This document shows, piece by piece, positions 56,645 through 64,000 of a DNA stretch of 64,000 nucleotides. Below the pieces are notes generated by a model. That model was not told the origin of the DNA. It saw only the letters and a program-made list of their open reading frames with translations, and did not search any database. Location of the stretch: the NCBI GenBank assembly GCA_022393335.1, contig JAJEKB010020906.1:1302801-1366800 (forward strand), written 5' to 3'. Source of the stretch: Macrotrachela quadricornifera (Eukaryota > Rotifera > Eurotatoria > Philodinida > Philodinidae). The translations under genes were made by a program, and so were the position numbers. Position 1 is the stretch's first letter. Each line of letters begins with the position of its first letter.

Positions 56645-57137
56645 ACATGACTAAAGAAAATTTCTTTTAAACTTTTCAAAGCTCGACCATTTCTCAAGTC
56701 AATAAAATGTGATAAAAGGAATATACTATATTGTAGATTGAACAGTATAAGATCAGAAAAGAATCAGTAATCAGCTCTTGGTTCATAGGAAACTGAGACA
56801 ATTACAATAGAAGCTGTTAGATAATATGAAAACTTTGAATTTTTAATTTTGAAGTGTTTTTGTGCTTGGTAGACCCACACTCTTCAAACAACTTAGTAAC
56901 CTAATGTGATTCTGTTCTGTAAATAATTTATCATGCATTCATATTTCTTGGTTCAGAATCTCTAGAAACATCTCCCTAGGATTCCCTGTCATGCTCAATT
57001 TATATTGTAAAATTCATTTAAACAAAAAATCGTGTATTTTAAACTAGTGTTACATGCAAAAGAATTATATTGACTTTTGCTATAAAAATAATGTTCAATG
57101 TTGAGTATATTTTTTTAAGATCGTAATCTTTCTAATA
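56645..57137. other. Upstream region of the caspase-like gene
   Basis: AT-rich intergenic DNA. The TTTGCTATAAAAATAATG block near 57075-57092 contains a TATAAAA that could be the core promoter of the gene starting at 57138. Assignment by motif only. Confidence 0.4.
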
Positions 57138-58421
57138 ATGGCCAATGCAACATTTGGTTCTGCAAATAGTGTACGACGTAAACTGGCGCTTGTAATTGGC
57201 ATTGATAATTACAGCAATGGAGCAAATATATCTAATGCAAGAAATGATGCAAACAAAATGTCATCTGCACTCCAACGTATTGGCTTTATTATTCACAGAA
57301 ACAGACCACAACTAAATTTAACATACAAGGAAATGCATGATACTATAATTGAATTTCATAATTCAATACGAGTGGGAGATATGGTTCTATTTTATTTCGC
57401 TGGACACGGAAAACAATGGGAGGTATGGAAATTAAATAAAATTTCTAAAATAGTCTTTTCTTCAATTTATTGATAGGATCAAAACTACTTGATTCCATCT
57501 GACGATGTTATAGATGCTGGTAAAATGAAGTTTGCATTGAGTGGACCCGATCTAGTATATCATGCGATCAATGCACAACATTTACTTAGAAATATAACTG
57601 ATCGAGATCCATTTGTCACAATCTTTTTCTTAGATTGTTGTCGAATGTATCATTTACGCAATGAAAACTTAATACGTCATGACGGAGATGAACAGAATGA
57701 TTACTCAGGAAGATTTAGAACAATGCCTACAAATTTTGGATCAATGATTATAAATGCTGGGCCGATGATGATGAATGCTCGACCGACAATTGCAAATGTT
57801 GGATCGATAATTGCATTTGCTTGTGCACCTGGAACTACAGCAGATGATGGAAAGAAAGGAGAGATAAATGGTCTATTTACAAAACATATTCTTAAACATA
57901 TTTCAAAACCTAACGAAGATATTCGAATGATGTTAACTGATGTTACTAATGGAGTGATGGAAGAATCGAAATCAACTCAAATTCCATATATAACTTGTAA
58001 TTTAAGACACAAAAATATATGTTTGTATGAACAACCTACAGGTAAATAACAAACCTTTCCATCATTTTAAACTTTTGTGCATATCGCGCAGTTAATTCGT
58101 TAAATAAACACTACATGATTACAATAATTGTTCTAGAAAACATTGTGGTTCTTCAAAATTTACCGAAATATATACTAATTATATCTTGATATATTTCTTC
58201 TAGTTTCATCGGAAACACGACCAGTTCCCAGGTCAGAACCACCAGCACAAACGTACAGTCGTCCTTCTGCTTATAATGGTGCGTCACGATCACAGGAAAA
58301 AAAGGGGGAATTATTTAATACATTAATGGGAATGATGATGTCTCCGAGCCGATCACCTGGTGGACGCTGGATGGATGAAGATGGATACTTCAACGAGGAT
58401 GGTTCACGTTCTTTCTCTTGA
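57138..58421 (+). CDS. Caspase-like/metacaspase-type peptidase (C14) protein, three exons
   Basis: Exons 57138-57422, 57477-58041 and 58204-58421 join across introns of 54 and 162 bp with GT/AG ends, giving 355 residues. The p20 fold is visible: RRKLALVIGIDNY (14-25), a loop with NARNDANKMSSAL (33-45), catalytic His90 in FYFAGHGKQ, and catalytic Cys150 in FFLDCCRM. The DCCR form fits the metacaspase/bacterial C14 type better than the QACRG of animal caspases. SIIAFACAPGTTADDG and GLFTKHILKHI (about 225-265) form the p10-like part. The third exon adds a Pro/Ser-rich tail (about 70 residues). No death-fold prodomain is present. AATAAA lies at about 58493. Such proteases cut after Arg/Lys in known cases. 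Confidence 0.85.
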
Positions 58422-58905
58422 TATTTTACGAGAATGAGACTGTAGTAAAAAGAAATAACTATTACAGTGGCTTTGGATTTAATTAAAAATTTGCATAATA
58501 AAAGAAGCTTAAATCGAAATAATATGAAAAACTATTTTAAAGTAGCAGATAATCTTGAGTATGAGGGTAAGTGTGAAACACGATAAAATCTGATTTAATC
58601 ACCGATATTGGTTCAAAATACAATTAATCACGATTTTACGGTAATTTTTTGCAAATAATCAATATTGCTATGATCTTATCAAAATGTATCTATTTGATTT
58701 TAATACATTTATATACAGCTGTCGTCAAAAAACTTGTACAAAACTTAGAAAATAATTACGAAATTTTTTTTTTCGGGAATATATAAATTGAAATAAACAA
58801 ATTCACTTAAACATACAGTAATGTAACATAGTGAATGTTTCTAGTTTAATTACAGAATTCTCAAGAACTGTTAATTCTTGATGACAATAGATTTTTATAC
58901 GATGT
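58422..58905. other. Convergent 3' flanks of the caspase-like and HEPN genes
   Basis: AT-rich. The genes at 57138 and 62193 converge here. AATAAA near 58493 serves the plus-strand gene; TTTATT-type signals for the minus-strand gene lie near 58898. No other feature was seen. Confidence 0.45.
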
Positions 58906-61900
58906 TTATTTGATTTGACATATAAGTTTATGTTTATATAACTTCCAATCCATAATTTGACATTCTCTACTACAATAATAAGCTTGTTTACATTTACTGC
59001 AAACATGAGGTGAATTTACTTGTCCACAACATCGACACATATTGATTATTTGTTCAGATTCATCTCCCATTATAATCGATGAATAATCATCAACACGAAT
59101 GGATGGTTTTCTATCTTTGGCACCTATTCGTAAATATGGATTAATAATATACATTTTATTTCCATGGATGTAAACTTGATTAATTAAGTATTCACTTTGT
59201 TCTTTGGGAAAACCATAAATATACATTCGTTGACAATCAAAATTTTCATCTTGAATTATAAGTTGAATTGATGGAATTGATGAATATGGTTTGTCGATAA
59301 TTGTTCCAACAAGAACATATCCATTATAAACATGATTCTTTGCTGGATTCATTTCTCTTAATGTAATCGGTTTCAAACCAATTAATGATTTTGCTATTGG
59401 CTGTTTGACTGCTGGCTGATAAGTAGTAGGAATCATAATAGTATTCGTATTTCTAGCTTTTGCTAATTTACTTTCCCATTCACGATGATGTGTAATCACT
59501 TCGATTCTATGAGGATCAGTAAGACGTTGTTTAGGATTATTATCAGGAATTGTTTTTGTATTTGCCAAAGATTCATCATAAATTATAGATTTTAAAAGTG
59601 TTTTACTTGTTGATTTGTAAGGTAAAAAACATGGTAGTTGTATTTTTTCTGCTTCTTCACCTTGTCTGTATAAATTTTCGATAATATTTTTATCATCAGA
59701 AGACATCTCACGTTTTAAATAACAAGTAGCCATTTCATAATATGATTCTGGTATGAATCGATGATCGTTGGGTGCAACTTTAAGAAATATTTGATATGCT
59801 TTGATAGCTTCATCGTTATGATCATCCATCAAACGTAATGCAACAGCTTTAAAATATAAAAGTTCATCATTATTTGGATCTATTTCTAATCCATTATTAG
59901 TATCATAAAGAGCAGCTGCATACTGTTTCAAAAAACCATTGGCTGAAGCACTTAAGCCATAAAAATGAATCGTTTTTGGATATTTTTGTTTACACAAATC
60001 AAGAAATTTAAGAATTAATTCATATGAATCCAGATGCAATGTAGCATAACAAATTTGCGCATCTTCATCAAGTTGTAAATTAGCATGAATTGATTGCGCG
60101 TAACATCGATGAAGCACTCGATCGACAATTGCTACAATTTTTTGACGTATTTCCACACCAGGAAATTCAGCAACTATCTGTTCGATTCGATAACATTGTG
60201 AAAGTTCATGAACAATTGTATTTTCTTGTTCTTCTGTCAAAATATCCGATTCCATAAGTATTTTAAATGCTTGTTGAAAATGTTTTCTAGCAGTACAAAG
60301 TATTTTAGCTGTTTTTGAGCCACGAATAGCATGATCATGTAATACATTATAATCATAAATAGATGAATCAGATAATTCACATGACGTTGGATTTATATTC
60401 ATAAAATCAATGAGATTTGTAATTTTATCCATTACACCTAAAATATCCGATGAGGAATCGTTAATGAATTGTTGTCTTTCTTTTAAATTTTTTTCAAACG
60501 TAGATTGATTACTTTGAGCCATAATATTTCCTGCATCACATGCTCGATCAAACCAAATTTTTGACATTTGAAAATCATTTCTCTCTAATAAAATCTTAGC
60601 TAAACTCAACATAGCATCTGATGAATCATTTTTCGCTGCCAATTGAAATAGTTGTTCAGCTTTTGCAAGATCTTTATCAACACCAAGACCATTGAAATAC
60701 ATTATACCTAAATTGTTGGCAGACTCAGGTAAGCCATGATCAATGGCACGTTGATAATACTGAGCAGCAATTGATAAATTCTTATGAACGCTAATACCAT
60801 CAGCATACTTAAGTCCTAAAGTATGTTCAGCTTCAGCAACGCCAAAATTTCTCTGATTTTTCAAAACAGGATGTTGTAGTGGTTGTGCAGCTGCTTGTTT
60901 ATATAGTTTAAAAGCCATATCATGATCTTTTTCTACACCTAAGCCACGATCGGTTAAAAAAGCTAAATTACATAATCCTTCGGCATCGCCTTGACAAGCT
61001 GCTTTAGTAAAATATTTCGCAGCTTGTGCATAATCTTGTTTAATATCAATATCTCCACGTGCATATCTATGTCCTAGTATTACGTCACCACCTGGTGGAT
61101 ATATTAATCCGCCCAAACTCTGACCTCGTCGAGCTTCTTCCGGCTCTACACCAAATTTTTGTTTTAGATCATTCAAATATTCAGGAATTGTTTTTGGACT
61201 CAAGTTTGGATTTAGATGTTCATATCGAGATTGTTGACTAAGTATTTCTCGACTATCATCCAATGCTTCTTGAATCTTCTTTTCCATAGGCTCAAGTACA
61301 AATGCTCGTTCAAATGAATTAATTGCTTTTTCAAGTTCATTTAAAGCAGCATAGGCTTTTCCAACACGATAATGTCCTTTCCACCATATTGACCGAAGAT
61401 TTCTTGCTTGTTTAGCATCTTGTAATGCACGATATCGTTCATCTTTTGCATCAATAGATTCCAATTTGATGGAAAAAGTTTCTTGTTGTTCATGCAATAA
61501 TAAACGACTCGCAGACATATTCGAATAAATAGTGGCTCGAACATGATTTGAAACATCTGATAAAACTGTTGCTTTAGTAAAGAATATTATTGCTTCAGAA
61601 TACTTTCCATCTTTCTGAGTTTGTGTACCCAGTGAATTTAAATGTAATGCTTCTTTCGTATTTTCTTCATTTATTGGTTGTTTCGACGATTCAAATACAC
61701 TATCATCTTTTAATTTATCCAGTTCTGTATCAACATCACCAAATGCAACCAGAATTGCTGCTATATCAATCCACAATTGATTAAATTGTATATCATCAAC
61801 AGATTTTGTTGCATTATGAACTACTTTATTTCGAATATCTTTTAATTGTTCCACAAGTTTATCTTCTTGATCAAGTTGTTGTATTTCACTTGTGCTTAAT

Positions 61901-62193
61901 GTTGTTGGACGCTTGATAAATAATAGAAAATTAGTTAAAAGTGTTACATCCCACTCATCAGTATTTCCATTAGAAACATCTATCTTTTGATCAGATGTTA
62001 ATTTAATTTTCTTGTTTTTCGCAATCACATTAGTTATATAATTATTTCCACATGTTGTCGAATCGTCCCATACCTGACCATTGTTGAATAATCGATAACG
62101 ATTTTTAAACAGATGACAAAGTGAAACACATGATCGTGCAATTAATAATTCTAATTTAAAATAATTACGAATTTCAGATGATTTATTAGTCAT
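58906..62193 (-). CDS. HEPN-TPR-Sel1-MYND multidomain protein
   Basis: It is an intact 1095-residue single-exon protein from the ATG at 62193. Residues about 15-165 resemble the HEPN-type domain of DZIP3-like proteins (SLCHLFKNRYRLFNNGQVWD, WDVTLLTNFLL) with RNKVVH at 121-126, the Rx4H motif of HEPN RNases. TPR helices run about 180-310. Sel1-like repeats run about 360-570 (GHRYARGDIDIKQDYAQAAK, GIMYFNGLGVDKDLAKAEQL). Further TPRs follow (690-880, e.g. EAIKAYQIFLKVAPND). A MYND zinc finger ends the protein: Cys1053/1056, 1065/1068, 1074/1078, His1088 and Cys1092 fit Cx2C-x8-Cx2C-x5-Cx3C-x9-Hx3C exactly. MYND and TPR/Sel1 are protein-binding modules. RNase activity is possible but unproven. 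Confidence 0.88.
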   Translation of the reverse strand: MTNKSSEIRNYFKLELLIARSCVSLCHLFKNRYRLFNNGQVWDDSTTCGNNYITNVIAKNKKIKLTSDQKIDVSNGNTDEWDVTLLTNFLLFIKRPTTLSTSEIQQLDQEDKLVEQLKDIRNKVVHNATKSVDDIQFNQLWIDIAAILVAFGDVDTELDKLKDDSVFESSKQPINEENTKEALHLNSLGTQTQKDGKYSEAIIFFTKATVLSDVSNHVRATIYSNMSASRLLLHEQQETFSIKLESIDAKDERYRALQDAKQARNLRSIWWKGHYRVGKAYAALNELEKAINSFERAFVLEPMEKKIQEALDDSREILSQQSRYEHLNPNLSPKTIPEYLNDLKQKFGVEPEEARRGQSLGGLIYPPGGDVILGHRYARGDIDIKQDYAQAAKYFTKAACQGDAEGLCNLAFLTDRGLGVEKDHDMAFKLYKQAAAQPLQHPVLKNQRNFGVAEAEHTLGLKYADGISVHKNLSIAAQYYQRAIDHGLPESANNLGIMYFNGLGVDKDLAKAEQLFQLAAKNDSSDAMLSLAKILLERNDFQMSKIWFDRACDAGNIMAQSNQSTFEKNLKERQQFINDSSSDILGVMDKITNLIDFMNINPTSCELSDSSIYDYNVLHDHAIRGSKTAKILCTARKHFQQAFKILMESDILTEEQENTIVHELSQCYRIEQIVAEFPGVEIRQKIVAIVDRVLHRCYAQSIHANLQLDEDAQICYATLHLDSYELILKFLDLCKQKYPKTIHFYGLSASANGFLKQYAAALYDTNNGLEIDPNNDELLYFKAVALRLMDDHNDEAIKAYQIFLKVAPNDHRFIPESYYEMATCYLKREMSSDDKNIIENLYRQGEEAEKIQLPCFLPYKSTSKTLLKSIIYDESLANTKTIPDNNPKQRLTDPHRIEVITHHREWESKLAKARNTNTIMIPTTYQPAVKQPIAKSLIGLKPITLREMNPAKNHVYNGYVLVGTIIDKPYSSIPSIQLIIQDENFDCQRMYIYGFPKEQSEYLINQVYIHGNKMYIINPYLRIGAKDRKPSIRVDDYSSIIMGDESEQIINMCRCCGQVNSPHVCSKCKQAYYCSRECQIMDWKLYKHKLICQIK

Positions 62194-62375
62194 AAGTGAA
62201 CTATTCTAATAAGTTTTTATTGTGAAAATTTGATTAATAATGCAGTTTATTTTCAAATGAAATACTAATATTTCTCGAATAATTCACAAGAATTAATATA
62301 ATTGACGTGACAATCTAAAATGTCTCAATCTAAGTTGTGGAAATAAGTTGGGTTTCTTTTATGCAACAAATAATA

Positions 62376-62962
62376 AAGTTAAGATGCGAATAATGCAAAT
62401 TTTAAGTAAATTTGCTTTTTCATTTTTTCATACATGGTTGGATAGAGATCGATGAGGTGAGTAGGAGTATATATATTTTCATTTTTTTCGAAACATAATT
62501 ACTAAAAATGTCTAGATTTCATCGATAGTCTTGCATAAGTAATTTTTTCGTAAAAATTAATGTATTTTAATGATTTCTCAAGAGATACATCTCTCTTTAT
62601 TCCATTGAAATTGTAAAAGTAATATATTCAAATTCCTCATGAAAAACTGTTTCTTTAAGAATTATTTCGAAATAAGTCTTATAGACGCAGTTTTTCATGA
62701 GGAATCTGAATAAATTACTTTTACAATCTCAACGGAATAAAGAGAGATGTATCTCTCGAGAAATCATTAAAATACGTTGATTTTTACGAAAAATACACTT
62801 ATACAAGACTATCGATGAAATTTAGACATTTTTTAGTAATTATGTTTCGAAAAAAATGAAAACATATATATTCCTATTCACCTTATCGATCTCTATCCAA
62901 TCATGTATGAAAAAATGAAAAAACAAATTTACTTGAAATTTGCATTGTTCGCACCTTAACTT
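62376..62962. mobile_element. 587-bp palindromic MITE
   Basis: The left end AAGTTAAGATGCGAATAATG and the right end, read inversely, AAGTTAAGGTGCGAACAATG pair, and so do inner blocks ATTTTCATTTTTTTCGAAAC, ATGAGGAAT(C/T)TGAATA and GAGATACATCTCTCTTTATT, with the centre near 62668. There is no coding capacity. It lies about 180 bp upstream of the HEPN gene start. The short open frames crossing its right end (62840-63083) are not genes. Confidence 0.88.
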
Positions 62963-63941
62963 CACCTTTATTTTTTTCCCAAAGAAAAAAAAATGAAAAG
63001 AAAGAAGCACATAAATACACTGAGTCTCTTGCACAAGTATCAAAACAAAATAATTGTTTTGTGTTTTTTTCTTTCTTCAACATTGTATTTTACTGTGCAG
63101 GCAATGAATAGCAGTACAATAAGAAATTTAAATATCGCTGTCAGATTTCTACCAAACAAGCTGGAAGTTTTACCAGTAATAGGCGCTTACATAGTTTTTC
63201 TTTTGATACGAGAACCATCAACGAATACTGTTCCTAGTCAATAGGAGTGGGACTTTATCTTTACTTTACTAGTAACTACGTAACTACTATATTTATATAG
63301 TCACCGCAGGACGATAACTATCACAGGATACCCTTTGGTCCTGAACTGCTATACTATGAGAGTACCCTTGGGCTCTTAACTACTTACTTTAATTGGCGCA
63401 TCACGCCACCGTAGTTACTTAATGGGCATAGTAGGCCGTCATAACATCGTGACTGACGAAATATTCCACTACCGTTTCGTGAGAGCTTTCGACCGAATGA
63501 AGGATCATATGAAAAAAGGAATTTGTTTTGTTTGTTTGTTTGCTTGTAATTAACAGAAAAATTCTACACAAAGTTGGAAAACGATATGTAGAGGAGTTGT
63601 CGAATGACATTTTGTTTTTTGAAACTGTAGGAGTATGTTAAAATCATAGAAATTTGATGTAAGGAAAGTGCACTTAGACAAACTTTATTGAATGTAAAAA
63701 AACACTACAAAAAAAATTTTGACATGTAAAATAGTTTCACTAACATGGCGTTAATCGATTTTTCGGGGAATGATTTATACCAGAGATGTGCACGGGGCAA
63801 AATGTTCTGTTTAGATCTGAGCTTCTTAACGACATGAAGCATGTGCTAGAGATGTGAAAACAATGTTATTTGGTGCAAAAGTCTTCGATCTACACGTTGG
63901 TACACTTTATTTCAACATAAGATATGACTGGAAAAAAGTAT
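62963..63941. other. Unresolved sequence, no gene called
   Basis: Open frames near 62993-63244 are short and overlap simple A/T runs. The 63290-63420 part contains GGATACCCTTTGGTCCTGAA and GAGTACCCTTGGGCTCTTAA, two related ~45-bp pieces that also resemble the CACCCTTGGGTCATCAACTA end of the palindrome at 28142, so a related repeat end may lie here. Confidence 0.4.
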
Positions 63942-64000
63942 AGCCTCCACGGGTCACGTTTGCCCTGAGATTTCTCGAGGAGAGTTGACCCGTAGAGGCT
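63942..64000. repeat. Hairpin (AGCCTCYACGGGTCA) at the window edge
   Basis: AGCCTCCACGGGTCA at 63942 is matched by TGACCCGTAGAGGCT at the very end of the window (one mismatch), with a 29-base loop. It may be a small foldback or the terminal end of a repeat that continues beyond 64000. Confidence 0.6.

Noticed and set aside
63200..63420. Possible telomere- or rDNA-linked sequence
   Set aside because: No G-rich telomeric repeat or rRNA block was present; it is only a repeat resembling the MITE end at 28142.

Overview
This AT-rich window is metazoan nuclear DNA and most resembles a bdelloid rotifer genome of the Rotaria/Didymodactylos/Adineta kind. The reasons are compact introns (mostly about 47-162 bp), R-S-E ADP-ribosyltransferase domains fused to TPR arrays in several paralogues, a HEPN-TPR-Sel1-MYND protein, a metacaspase-like protein, and dense, nested, decaying transposons. 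The assignment is inferred from gene types, because no species marker is visible. A 10-base run of N at 25613-25622 marks an assembly gap.

Layout. 1-8.8 kb is transposon debris: a DDE/SWIM-type transposase pseudogene, and a Ginger/KRBA2-type integrase pseudogene split by an inverted-repeat element carrying a minisatellite and by a perfect-looking foldback MITE. 8.8-13.5 kb holds two tandem ART-TPR genes on the minus strand. 15.2-23.2 kb is one jockey-like LINE (plus strand, internally deleted) with a second, nearly intact copy inserted into its 3' UTR on the minus strand. 24.0-25.6 kb has a short secreted-peptide gene with a TATA box, followed by a ~92-bp minisatellite that runs into the gap. 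27.5-29.3 kb is a hAT-like MITE interrupted by an 802-bp palindrome. 30.7-34.4 kb is a decayed LINE with C-terminal zinc fingers. 34.45-41.0 kb is bounded by inverted repeats and contains ~60-bp arrays, a nearly intact pogo/Tigger transposon and another TIR element with an ~80-bp array.

41.3-62.2 kb is the gene-rich part: a GIMAP-like GTPase with a C-terminal zinc module, a small membrane protein, an acetyltransferase relic, a secreted Ly6-like protein, two mariner/Tc1 pseudogenes, a third ART-TPR gene, a ubiquitin-like/zinc protein with an RGG motif, a three-exon metacaspase-like gene, and a 1095-residue HEPN-TPR-Sel1-MYND protein. Past 62.3 kb are a 587-bp palindrome and unresolved sequence that ends in a hairpin.

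The host genes share a theme: NAD+-dependent transferase, P-loop GTPase, caspase-fold protease, putative HEPN nuclease, ubiquitin-like protein, and TPR/Sel1 scaffolds. These parts recur in innate-immune and stress pathways. A joint system is only a hypothesis. The sequence itself shows unusual domain combinations and an environment of long inverted repeats that could supply double-stranded RNA.
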